Source: Temnopleurus reevesii
Lineage: Eukaryota; Echinodermata; Echinoidea; Temnopleuroida; Temnopleuridae
Length of the DNA: 15,439 nucleotides
Assembly: GCA_036244855.1 (NCBI GenBank)
Contig: BQKZ01008574.1
Span: 1 to 15,439, forward strand
Direction: 5' to 3'
The position numbers were made by a program, and so were the translations under genes. The notes below the pieces were generated by a model. It was not told the origin of the DNA. It saw nothing but the letters and a program-made list of their open reading frames with translations, and did not search any database. Shown piece after piece: positions 12,001 through 15,439 of this stretch. Position 1 is the first letter of the stretch, and every line of letters begins with the position of its first letter.

Positions 12001-13740
12001 GTCACTGTGATAACGTGGCAAGGTATTGTCTGCAAACTATAGCTTGCCACACTATTCCTTTGTTTGATGAAAACGTTCTAGTACCATTAATTATTACCCT
12101 TTTATTTGCAACAGTATAGGTATACAATGAGGGTTGTCTAGGGATAACATTAATCAATGGTATAGGCTGGCAAGCAAAATCTCCTTAAACATTACCTTAT
12201 CACCCCATTTACTTATCAGCAGCGGATATGCATTTTATGATGGCATAAAACGATAGCATGGGGTGGCAAGTTATTGCCCTCAAACAACAGCTTGCTTTTC
12301 CAAAGCTTTGTTTGGCAAAATTATTGCAAATTCTTACCCATTCCTTCACAATGGTGGATGGCAATTACAAATGATCTTAGGATATTTTCAAAAAATGTTA
12401 TAGGGTGGCAAGCAATTGTCCTTGAACAACGGGTTGTCCCTATCGCTTTGCTTGATGAAAGCCTTCCTTACCCTTTCTTTCTCAGCAGCAGATGTACCAA
12501 TGAGAGGTGTTCCAGTGACGGCATTGAAAGATGGCATGGGAACGATGACTTCCTCAATCTTCTCTTGCTCATGGAATGTTCTTGATAGAAGTAAGCAACT
12601 CATTGTGTCACCCTTCTTGGTGAAGAGAATGAAATCCCGACCAATTCGCATCGTACCTCTGTAAAATAAGATAAAAATTGTTATTTCCTAAGGCTGTTAA
12701 AATGAAAATCTTAGATTAAACAATGTGCTATCTTATTCCAAGAATCCATGGTTTTCTTATGCATGTACGCTCCATATTACCGGTATTAGGGTATTTTAGC
12801 ACAGAAAACGTGGCCCTCCCATTATGGGGGTTTATTGCACAAAAAGACTTCTTCACTGTGGTCTCGATATAATAAAAGTAATATTTTATATAATAACCAA
12901 AACAACTATAACATATATATCAAAATAATGATGATAATTAGAATAAAGGGATTTATTTATTTACAATGAATGAAAATAAAAAAGGCATTAATATAAAAAA
13001 AATGAAATAAAAAATAGAGGAAATACATGTTAAAATTTTTCAGTGATGAAAATTATACAAAAGGCGAACACATAAATAAACGCATACAAGGAAAAAATAT
13101 TAAACCAACATAATGAAAGGCTGTAATTGTATGTGGGACAGTCGAAAATTGTGAGACATATTATTAAAATGACATAAAGAAATATTTAGAAAGGGACTAA
13201 CTTATAAGAAGGTGTTCAGTGAAATGGCACAAAGCAATTTAAAATGACACCAAACATATATTAAAACAAAAATATAAAGGAACAGAAATACCCCCCCCCC
13301 CAACACACACACACACAAACAAACATTAACAAGAGATACGACACATTGCCTGTGCCACTGAACCAGCCAGCACTGTATATCCACAACTTATTCCCCCCGG
13401 GTTATAATGTTTGTACCAATAGATGGCGCTATAGCTAAATCAGATTCGAGACCACATGCATAATGAGCTGATATCAATACAAACAATTTTCAAACGGTCG
13501 TAGCGTGCGTGCCAATATAATTGTCATGTTCACATCCAAGGAAGGAAGTGACAGACGGCTAGTCTGCAGTTTCACAACATTCTCGTTACAATATGGTTCA
13601 TGATGATATATATACTGTATTTGTTTACAATCACACATAATATACTCACGATTTCAATCCATTTCCGTACTGCCCAATCAGGTTCCCATCGGGTAGTCGC
13701 TTAGAGGACCTTCCAAACTTGATAATGGACGCAGTTTCAT
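1..13740 (-). CDS. MORC2: MORC2-like GHKL ATPase / CW-type zinc finger chromatin protein, partial at both ends (whole spliced model)
   Basis: Spliced model on the minus strand: join of 18 exons at 13740-13650, 12658-12472, 11557-11467, 10947-10821, 10393-10265, 9111-9032, 8496-8414, 7800-7574, 6801-6647, 6253-6125, 5060-4955, 4382-4289, 3127-3089, 2601-2347, 1862-1791, 1544-1272, 587-415 and 6-1. Every intron has GT and AG ends and all phases agree, giving about 772 codons without a stop. Domain order matches vertebrate MORC2 rather than MORC1/3/4: GHKL ATPase, coiled-coil insertion inside the transducer-like domain, CW zinc finger, coiled coil, basic linker, Tudor/chromo-like domain. Human MORC2 has 1,032 residues, so roughly 75 N-terminal and 180 C-terminal residues are outside the window. 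In vertebrates MORC2 is a nuclear ATP-dependent dimer that compacts chromatin and works with the HUSH silencing complex; a similar chromatin role here is inference. The promoter and start codon are not in view. Confidence 0.93.
415..587 (-). CDS. MORC2: MORC2-like exon: Tudor/chromo-like domain
   Basis: The acceptor tttatttcag precedes 587 and the donor gtgagt follows 415. It encodes [20 protein letters not shown], then [20 protein letters not shown] and [18 protein letters not shown]. The domain part aligns with human VEVRVNREWYTGRVTAVE and RWKVKFDY, with DRW near its end: the Tudor-chromo domain that is special to MORC2 among the vertebrate MORC proteins. Leaves after two bases (TG) of the final tryptophan codon. 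Confidence 0.9.
588..1271. other. Intron (684 bp) between linker and Tudor/chromo exons
   Basis: AT-rich, no coding signal on either strand. It contains one copy of the AAT-anchored dispersed repeat (1019-1090). A short plus-strand open frame at 918-1139 spans that repeat and is not a gene. Confidence 0.75.
1019..1090 (+). repeat. AAT-anchored dispersed repeat, copy 1
   Basis: A TAC/TAA/AAT microsatellite (1019-1045) is followed by attacatttataaggcgctg and a tail with caaagcgcaca. The same plan, microsatellite then 'catttatatag-gc', recurs at 9147 and 10998. The constant tail shows it is a dispersed element with a microsatellite at one end. Confidence 0.7.
1272..1544 (-). CDS. MORC2: MORC2-like exon: basic/acidic linker with nuclear-localisation-like cluster
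   Basis: The acceptor tttttacag precedes 1544 and the donor gtattc follows 1272, both phase 0, 91 codons. It encodes [20 protein letters not shown], a stretch with SPKPSKR and [11 protein letters not shown], then [13 protein letters not shown] and [24 protein letters not shown] looks like a nuclear localisation signal and is followed by a serine-rich acidic tract suited to CK2-type phosphorylation. Human MORC2 has a comparable SRKRSVAVSDEEE segment here. Some bases left of 1272 also stay open but match nothing. Confidence 0.85.
1791..1862 (-). CDS. MORC2: MORC2-like exon: continuation of the Pro-Lys linker
   Basis: The acceptor acttgcag precedes 1862 and the donor gtaatt follows 1791, both phase 0. 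It encodes [20 protein letters not shown] and ITKK, in the same proline-lysine style as the previous exon. It has no fold of its own. Assignment rests on composition, phase and position. Confidence 0.82.
1863..2346. other. Intron (484 bp)
   Basis: AT-rich sequence between two linker exons; I see no gene, repeat or RNA in it. Confidence 0.7.
2347..2601 (-). CDS. MORC2: MORC2-like exon: Pro-Lys-Ser repeat linker
   Basis: The acceptor tttgacag precedes 2601 and the donor gtaagt follows 2347; both ends are phase 0, giving 85 codons. It begins [16 protein letters not shown] and continues as a proline/serine tract, then about ten repeats of the type [ST]-P-K-P or [ST]-P-K, ending [11 protein letters not shown]. 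This is a disordered, very basic linker between the coiled coil and the Tudor/chromo-like domain. Human MORC2 has a proline-rich linker at this place but not this regular repeat. Longer open frames across this exon in the other minus-strand frame and on the plus strand (Gly-Leu rich) are shadows of the repeat. Confidence 0.87.
2602..3088. other. Intron (487 bp)
   Basis: AT-rich sequence between the repeat-linker exon and the 39-nt microexon; nothing else recognised. Confidence 0.7.
3089..3127 (-). CDS. MORC2: MORC2-like 39-nt microexon in coiled coil 2
   Basis: The acceptor atttgacag precedes 3127 and the donor gtaaga follows 3089. It encodes only 13 residues, [13 protein letters not shown], which match human EKIRQQQEKLEALQ in the second coiled coil. 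Phase 0 at both ends means that skipping it would keep the frame and remove just under two heptads. Support is the match, the clean sites and the correct place between the two neighbouring exons. Confidence 0.86.
3565..3769 (+). repeat. Direct duplication, copy A (carries a small fold-back element)
   Basis: 205 bp nearly identical to 4082-4286, offset exactly 517. The first 147 bp after the initial AA (3567-3713) form a small element with inverted ends: TGGCTTGTATTCCAATAG at the left and CTATTGGAATACAGGCCA at the right. The remaining 56 bp (3714-3769) are unique-looking sequence ending cacatt. Confidence 0.88.
3770..4081. mobile_element. 312-bp fold-back (MITE-like) element between the two duplicated copies
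   Basis: Begins ggcccgtattctgatg and ends gagaatacgggcc. The outer ~70 bp on each side are inverted copies: both arms read inward as GTTTAACTTAAACT, then GAGTCTAAAT, then GTGGTTTAAGTATGGG, with only scattered mismatches. The centre has no coding capacity. Long imperfect inverted ends, small size and lack of a transposase fit a non-autonomous DNA element; the superfamily cannot be told. Confidence 0.85.
4082..4286 (+). repeat. Direct duplication, copy B, ending at the splice donor of a CW exon
   Basis: Second copy of the 205-bp unit at 3565-3769, about 95% identical with no indels. It contains its own 147-bp fold-back element (4084-4230). Its right edge (cacatt, 4286) is two bases from the exon at 4289-4382, so those two bases are the intron GT donor (4288-4287) and the duplication begins at intron base +3. 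Confidence 0.88.
4289..4382 (-). CDS. MORC2: MORC2-like exon: fourth CW cysteine and start of coiled coil 2
   Basis: The acceptor ccatacag precedes 4382 and the donor gtaatg follows 4289. It encodes KCTHPEKKL, whose cysteine is the fourth zinc ligand, then [18 protein letters not shown], matching human TFRKDMKTQEEKQKQLTE at the start of the second coiled coil. The intron side of its donor is the edge of a 205-bp direct duplication (see 3565-4286). Confidence 0.9.
4383..4954. other. Intron (572 bp) inside the CW finger
   Basis: AT-rich; a run of near-repeats of atatcaaatat around 4585-4625 is the only low-complexity feature seen. Confidence 0.7.
4955..5060 (-). CDS. MORC2: MORC2-like exon: core of the CW zinc finger
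   Basis: The acceptor tttctcag precedes 5060 and the donor gtaagg follows 4955. It encodes [20 protein letters not shown], then [14 protein letters not shown], containing zinc-ligand cysteines two and three and the invariant KWR and P-x-x-W-x-C motifs of CW domains. It follows human CLKWRTLPF and YPDTWVCSMN closely. Both boundaries interrupt codons, which explains why it is hidden in the six-frame view. Confidence 0.92.
5061..6124. other. Intron (1,064 bp) inside the CW finger
   Basis: No coding signal. The part at about 5755-5880 looks repeat-derived (listed separately). Short open frames at 5242-5454 and 5723-5920 on the minus strand match nothing I know. Confidence 0.7.
5755..5880 (-). 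repeat. Possible degenerate repeat rich in (A)GGGGAGC-type blocks
   Basis: Read on the minus strand, the blocks CCAGGGGAGCAACATATAG, TAGAGGAGCTAAATTGTG and AAGGTGCTTTAGAAATCACT follow at intervals of about 40-50 bp, as in decayed repeats. The stretch stays open for 65 codons but has no start context and no known match. Weak call. Confidence 0.3.
6125..6253 (-). CDS. MORC2: MORC2-like exon: end of ATPase module and first cysteine of the CW finger
   Basis: The acceptor is ttttcag before 6253 and the donor gtgagt follows 6125. It encodes [19 protein letters not shown], then [20 protein letters not shown] and MIQC. It matches human GIIKFWDEFGYLSANW and the RRRAMEIPTTIQC lead into the CW domain. 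The cysteine is the first zinc ligand. The residue three before it, which is tryptophan in H3K4me3-reading CW domains and threonine in human MORC2, is methionine here. Confidence 0.91.
6254..6646. other. Intron (393 bp)
   Basis: AT-rich; no other feature seen. Confidence 0.7.
6647..6801 (-). CDS. MORC2: MORC2-like exon: ATP-contacting HNKQDF loop
   Basis: The acceptor gatcatgcag precedes 6801 and the donor gtaggt follows 6647. It encodes [20 protein letters not shown], then [20 protein letters not shown] and [11 protein letters not shown]. The lysine of HNKQDF corresponds to human K427, the transducer-domain lysine that contacts the ATP phosphates, and the threonine of EPTHNK (human T424, a disease site) is kept. 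Strong gap-free match to human MORC2. Confidence 0.93.
6802..7573. other. Intron (772 bp)
   Basis: AT-rich; short plus-strand open frames (6914-7171, 7114-7332) have hydrophobic AT-driven composition and no support as genes. Confidence 0.7.
7574..7800 (-). CDS. MORC2: MORC2-like exon: return arm of coiled coil 1 and transducer core
   Basis: The acceptor atccttag precedes 7800 and the donor gtaagt follows 7574. It encodes [20 protein letters not shown], the returning helix, then [37 protein letters not shown] and DGGV. These match human KEPKELNFVFGVNIEHRD and [20 protein letters not shown] almost residue for residue, making this one of the best conserved parts of the gene. Confidence 0.93.
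7801..8413. other. Intron (613 bp)
   Basis: No gene or clear repeat recognised. Confidence 0.7.
8414..8496 (-). CDS. MORC2: MORC2-like exon: tip of coiled coil 1
   Basis: The acceptor gattgttgcag precedes 8496 and the donor gtaaga follows 8414. It encodes [20 protein letters not shown] and INTKDTR, a charged helical stretch with heptad-like spacing. It corresponds to human EEKAREAESKARTLE and the loop with LTRDSR. Sequence identity is low but charge pattern, length and phase fit. Confidence 0.85.
8497..9031. other. Intron (535 bp)
   Basis: No gene or clear repeat recognised. Confidence 0.7.
9032..9111 (-). CDS. MORC2: MORC2-like exon: first half of coiled coil 1
   Basis: The acceptor tatcctcag precedes 9111 and the donor gttagt follows 9032. 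It encodes [20 protein letters not shown] followed by SDAAKI, matching the human MYKYTSSRFKTRAEQE start of the charged coiled-coil arm that is inserted in the transducer domain. In human MORC2 this arm is needed for DNA binding and silencing. Confidence 0.88.
9112..10264. other. Intron (1,153 bp)
   Basis: It holds the second AAT-anchored repeat (9147-9220) and a poly-T-rich stretch (about 10110-10210). No coding exon fits: the exons on both sides join directly in phase and in the protein alignment. Confidence 0.72.
9147..9220 (+). repeat. AAT-anchored dispersed repeat, copy 2
   Basis: An AAT/GAT microsatellite (9147-9170) followed by atgtccatttatatagcaca and ggcactcaagca. Same orientation and layout as copies at 1019 and 10998. 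Confidence 0.72.
10265..10393 (-). CDS. MORC2: MORC2-like exon: start of the transducer-like domain
   Basis: The acceptor tccccag precedes 10393 and the donor gtaaac follows 10265. It encodes [20 protein letters not shown], then [15 protein letters not shown] and YVMYKPR, matching human residues about 234-275. The glutamate of PER (human E236) is kept. The arginine that is human R252, the commonest neuropathy site, is a lysine here (AEPKMKI). This segment belongs to the ribosomal-S5-like transducer half of the ATPase module. Confidence 0.91.
10394..10820. other. Intron (427 bp)
   Basis: AT-rich; nothing recognised. Confidence 0.7.
10821..10947 (-). CDS. MORC2: MORC2-like exon: end of the GHKL domain
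   Basis: The acceptor ccttgcag precedes 10947 and the donor gtaaac follows 10821. It encodes [20 protein letters not shown], matching human [20 protein letters not shown], then an acidic stretch [12 protein letters not shown]. The GT of GTLV sits in the region that closes the ATP pocket in GHKL proteins. The downstream part, which precedes the PERHSF motif, is poorly conserved, as it is among MORC2 homologues. Confidence 0.9.
10948..11466. other. Intron (519 bp)
   Basis: It contains the third AAT-anchored repeat and a TTA/ATT-rich patch (about 11315-11420). The hydrophobic plus-strand open frame at 11181-11408 is low-complexity. Confidence 0.7.
10998..11047 (+). repeat. AAT-anchored dispersed repeat, copy 3
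   Basis: A short AAT run followed by aaacatttttatagagtgct and tcactcgctcaagg. More diverged than the other two but with the same order of blocks. Confidence 0.6.
11467..11557 (-). CDS. MORC2: MORC2-like exon: KYSPF segment of the ATPase domain
   Basis: The acceptor gcattgcag precedes 11557 and the donor gtaata follows 11467. It encodes [20 protein letters not shown] and then [11 protein letters not shown]. This matches the human MORC2 segment with [13 protein letters not shown], around residues 166-196. Too short to stand out as an open reading frame; recognised by similarity and by phase (enters at 0, leaves with one base). Confidence 0.9.
11812..12471. repeat. Degenerate tandem array in the intron
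   Basis: Units starting near GTGGCAAG (11812, 12015, 12167 as CTGGCAAG, 12263, 12405) are each followed by a variant of TTGTCCTTGAACAACAG and TTGCTTTGTTTGATGAAAA. Spacing varies from about 96 to 203 bp, so the array is decayed. The best pair, 11908-11997 and 12416-12505, is collinear at an offset of 508 with about 90% identity. The right member runs into the coding exon at 12472-12658. Overlapping open frames on both strands here are products of the repeat. Confidence 0.78.
11964..12003 (-). pseudogene. Intronic copy of an exon end with its splice donor
   Basis: On the minus strand this reads [12 protein letters not shown] followed by gtaagg, against [12 protein letters not shown] and gtaagg at the true exon end (12472). 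Of the 33 bases from 11963 to 11995, 32 agree with 12471-12503. No acceptor suited to the gene's frame is obvious upstream of it and the true exon already supplies these residues, so it is called a partial exon duplication and not a coding exon. Confidence 0.7.
12472..12658 (-). CDS. MORC2: MORC2-like exon: GHKL ATPase core
   Basis: The acceptor is ttttacag before 12658 and completes the serine codon of GLKS. It encodes [15 protein letters not shown], then [19 protein letters not shown], close to human MORC2 residues 107-147. The end of the exon ([14 protein letters not shown]) is more divergent and about four residues longer than the human segment. The donor gtaagg lies after 12472. Without splicing, the frame runs on for about 28 residues into repeat-derived intron and stops, so the apparent longer open frame is not all coding. 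The 3' end of this exon and its donor have a second copy about 508 bp further on in the intron. Confidence 0.88.
13291..13325 (+). repeat. C11 homopolymer followed by CA microsatellite
   Basis: Eleven C in a row, then AACACACACACACACACAAAC-type sequence. The length is prone to sequencing error and polymorphism. Confidence 0.9.
13416..13432 (+). promoter_or_regulatory. CTCF-like site
   Basis: CCAATAGATGGCGCTAT fits the core of the animal CTCF motif (CCA-N2-AG-[GA][GT]-GGCGC). The same core is also common in dispersed repeats, and one motif alone is weak evidence for binding. Confidence 0.3.
13650..13740 (-). CDS. MORC2: MORC2-like exon: GHKL ATPase GQYGNG box
   Basis: The acceptor is ccacag before 13740 and the donor is gtgagt after 13650. 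The exon enters after one base of a codon and leaves with two bases. It encodes [15 protein letters not shown] followed by GQYGNGLKS, the glycine-rich box of GHKL ATPases that closes over the ATP phosphates. It aligns without gaps to human MORC2 residues around 75-106, and the serine at human position 87 (site of the neuropathy variant S87L) is kept. It is the most 5' MORC exon found. The preceding exon should end just after the DDGxGM box and in phase 1; no such exon is visible upstream in the window. Confidence 0.9.
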
Positions 13741-14011
13741 CTGTGGCAATTATGAATGAATAGTTGAAGGGATCTTTTATTTTAGGCATATTTTTCTTTC
13801 AATGCGCCAGTAAGTGCGGCGTTGTTCTCGTGGCCCCCCAAAAAATCTACCATCATATTCTTGCTTGATAACACTTCATAAAACCGAAGACTATTTGAAA
13901 GTTACTTCAAAATAGATTGGGGGGGGGGGGGGGGTGCAGGGCGAAATCAGAGTTGGCAGAAAAGGAGCCGCCCAATGTTTGGGGGAACAGGGTTTAACTT
14001 AAACTTGTAAT
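13741..14011. other. Non-coding stretch upstream of the first visible MORC exon
   Basis: It contains the G16 run and, at 13988-14006, agggtttaacttaaacttg, which resembles the inner arm of the fold-back element at 3770-4081 and may be a fragment of the same family. No GHKL exon (asparagine box or DDGxG box) is present on either strand. Confidence 0.6.
13919..13934 (+). repeat. G16 homopolymer
   Basis: Sixteen consecutive G, flanked by aatagatt and tgcagg. On the minus strand it is a C run. Sequence quality around it may be low, and this is the intron in which the upstream ATPase exon would be expected. Confidence 0.92.
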
Positions 14012-14200
14012 CTATCAAATTGCATATTTTCTCTTCATCTTCATAGCTGCAATGATTTTTTTTCTTCTATTTTTCAATAGACCTCTATATGTCTTAATTA
14101 TCTCTCTAATAGATGTGTATCTAGGGCATAAAGGGTCCGCGGCTCGCCGTCCGACCCTCTGCGTTTCGTCAACAGTCGACGGCCAATTCTCTCCCCTCAC
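14012..14200 (-). CDS. Possible second and last exon of the unrecognised gene
   Basis: An AG at 14202-14201 (gatacag) could act as an acceptor in phase 0, matching the donor at 14420. The frame then reads VRGENWPSTVDETQRVGRRA, ADPLCPRYTSIREII and a lysine/arginine-rich tail before TGA at about 14012. The joined product would be about 136 residues. The CpG-rich coding-like part covers only 14120-14200. Against it: the acceptor has no good pyrimidine tract, and cag|gtgagg at the same point looks more like a donor. It could also be part of a mobile element. Confidence 0.25.
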
Positions 14201-14419
14201 CTGTATCGACATACTTTTGATTGGTACAATTAGGCGACCGTAAATTTTGGTATCTAACATTTTGGTAAAGCATATCATATGTATATACATATTTTTTTTT
14301 TTTATCCGGATTGCTGTATTTTGGAAATGATTGGCTTGTCTCTAATCTTCAATCACTTGGGCCGGTATACATGAAGAAAAAAATAATTTGATTATCTAAA
14401 TCAAAGCTACTGGACTCAC

Positions 14420-14644
14420 CAAATGCTTATATTTACGTTGTAATGCTTCGACGGAGTCTGTAAACTGATCGTAGCTCCGATTATCACGCGGCCATCGCAC
14501 GTCCTCCGTGCGGAAAATACACTGTCGGAATTTCGTGCCATTCGTGGCCGCGACTCCGCGGCCTCTACGATTTGCTTTCAAGAGGAGCTCGACAAACGTC
14601 GTAGGACGGTACATGTATCTCGTAGACACATCGTTTGTGACCAT
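14420..14644 (-). CDS. Candidate first coding exon of an unrecognised gene
   Basis: The ATG at 14644-14642 is preceded 9 bases earlier by an in-frame TGA (14656-14654), so it is a plausible true start. The frame runs 75 codons to a strong donor (TTG|gtgagt) at 14420, phase 0. It contains MYRPTTFVELLLKANRRGRG, GTKFRQCIFRTEDVRWPRDN and SYDQFTDSVEALQRKYKHL: a mixed, non-repetitive protein composition. CpG is far more frequent here than in the rest of the window, as in a 5' exon near a promoter. I do not recognise the protein. It is not the MORC2 N-terminus: no GHKL motif is present and joining it to the exon at 13740 gives a frameshift and an early stop. Confidence 0.5.
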
Positions 14645-15439
14645 GCACAACTCTCAAAACATAACCGCAAAATCTCCGCGTGGACTTCAAAGCTATTTAC
14701 ACGGTACATGATTTACCGAAAGACTTTTATTTTAATCTAATAGCGTTCAAGCCTACGGGATTGTGTTAAAATAGTACTGTAATACACAACCCTTTTTCTG
14801 GCAACCCGCACTTTTCAAAACGTCCTGCGGTGCCTGCTAAGCAACTTTCAAATCGTGAAGAATGGGCACGGATATAGTGCGATGTCTTCATTCGCCGTGC
14901 AATTAGATGGTTTGAACCCTCAATAAAGATACGTGCACATTGCTATTTTGTTGTGTATTTCACTCTGAACCTCTGAAGATGCGAGACATTACTAATGATG
15001 AAGTGCCAAGATGACGAATGCTTCAAAAATCCTATCAATTCATCTCACGGGAAGTGCAATACAGTTTGTATCACGATGACGCAGTATCTTGCTCTTTCGC
15101 GGGTAACGCACGAACCGCGCGAATAGCAGCCAAAAGCAATAGCCATGTAGATTTGTAATGGTCTGGATGTAGAAAGTGATGTGAAACGAGCTGATTTTTT
15201 CACAAGTTGCTTTACATGCATAACTAGATGAATCCTCGACCGCGCACGGTCGAAATTTATGCCTCCGCCATCACGCAATCAGAAAGATATGTACGTCTTG
15301 TTCCATGCCATCAGAAATCAAAAACATTGTACAAATTTTGGGCACTGCCACCTTTGACTCCATGAACCCAAAATCTCATAAGTTCTTCCTCACATGCTTA
15401 TACATAATTGAGCTACACACTGTAAGTTTGAAAGAAATT
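14645..15439. other. Upstream region, moderately CpG-rich, no supported gene
   Basis: Higher CpG around 15040-15270 (gcgcgaatag, ccgcgcacgg). If the candidate exon at 14644 is real, its promoter should lie here. No TATA box at a convincing place and no MORC ATPase exon were seen. A minus-strand open frame at 15045-15278 lacks support. Confidence 0.5.

Larger units (their letters stand above)
12659..13649. other. Intron (991 bp)
   Basis: A-rich region (about 12870-13260), then a C-run/CA repeat (13291-13325) and a CTCF-like site (13416-13432). No coding exon fits, since the protein continues directly across it (GLKS-GTMRIG). Confidence 0.75.

Noticed and set aside
11812..12119. Three overlapping open frames on both strands
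   Set aside because: They lie in the degenerate tandem array and copy part of a MORC exon end; no start context or independent similarity.
13202..13384. Minus-strand 60-codon frame with CVCVCV and GGG runs
   Set aside because: Produced by the CA microsatellite and C11 homopolymer.
14420..14644. The CpG-rich ATG exon as first exon of the MORC2-like gene
   Set aside because: It leaves in phase 0 whereas the exon at 13740 needs phase 1, the joined frame stops after about 20 codons, and it has no GHKL motif.
14508..14711. Plus-strand open frame of 67 codons
   Set aside because: Shadow of the minus-strand candidate exon; the minus strand has the better start (upstream stop) and a strong splice donor.
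14920..14960. AATAAA followed by a GT-rich stretch on the plus strand, like a polyadenylation site
   Set aside because: No plus-strand gene is seen upstream, and AATAAA occurs by chance often in DNA this AT-rich.
15045..15278. Minus-strand open frame of 77 codons in a CpG-rich stretch
   Set aside because: No recognisable similarity or splice context; Arg/Gly-rich composition follows from the CpG content.

Overview
This window looks like animal nuclear DNA. It is AT-rich, with short exons bounded by GT/AG splice sites and separated by introns of about 250-1,200 bp. A marine deuterostome, most likely an echinoderm such as a sea urchin, is my best guess. That guess rests on the overall look of the introns: AAT-microsatellite repeats followed by a 'catttatatagcgc'-like tail, fold-back elements beginning 'ggcccgtattctg', and exon and intron sizes. 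I could not test it against a database. There is no bacterial operon, CRISPR array, tRNA or rRNA that I can support.

Almost the whole window (1 to 13740) is one gene on the minus strand, open at both ends. I placed 18 exons by splice sites and reading phase. They join without a frame break into about 772 codons that follow vertebrate MORC2 (a GHKL-type ATPase and chromatin compactor) in domain order. From 5' to 3' (right to left): the second part of the GHKL ATPase domain with the GQYGNG box (13740-10821); the start of the transducer-like domain and the coiled-coil insertion in it (10393-7700); the rest of the transducer domain with the ATP-contacting HNKQDF lysine (7800-6125); a four-cysteine CW zinc finger split over three exons (6150-4380); a second coiled coil (4370-3089); a low-complexity linker rich in proline, lysine and serine (2601-1272); and a Tudor/chromo-like domain (587-415). 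The next exon starts at position 6 and runs off the left edge. The first ~75 residues of the ATPase, with the Mg-binding asparagine box and the DDGxG box, are not found and should lie beyond 15439. The C-terminal coiled coil should lie left of position 1.

The right end (13741-15439) holds no recognisable MORC exon. It does hold a CpG-richer open stretch that looks like the first coding exon of a different, unrecognised minus-strand gene (14644-14420), and a possible second exon near 14200-14012.

The introns carry most of the unexplained structure. One is a nested fold-back/direct-duplication array next to the splice donor of the last CW exon (3565-4286). Another is a degenerate tandem array at 11812-12520 that includes a second copy of an exon end with its splice donor. 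There are also three copies of an AAT-anchored dispersed repeat, long G and C homopolymers, and a CTCF-like site.
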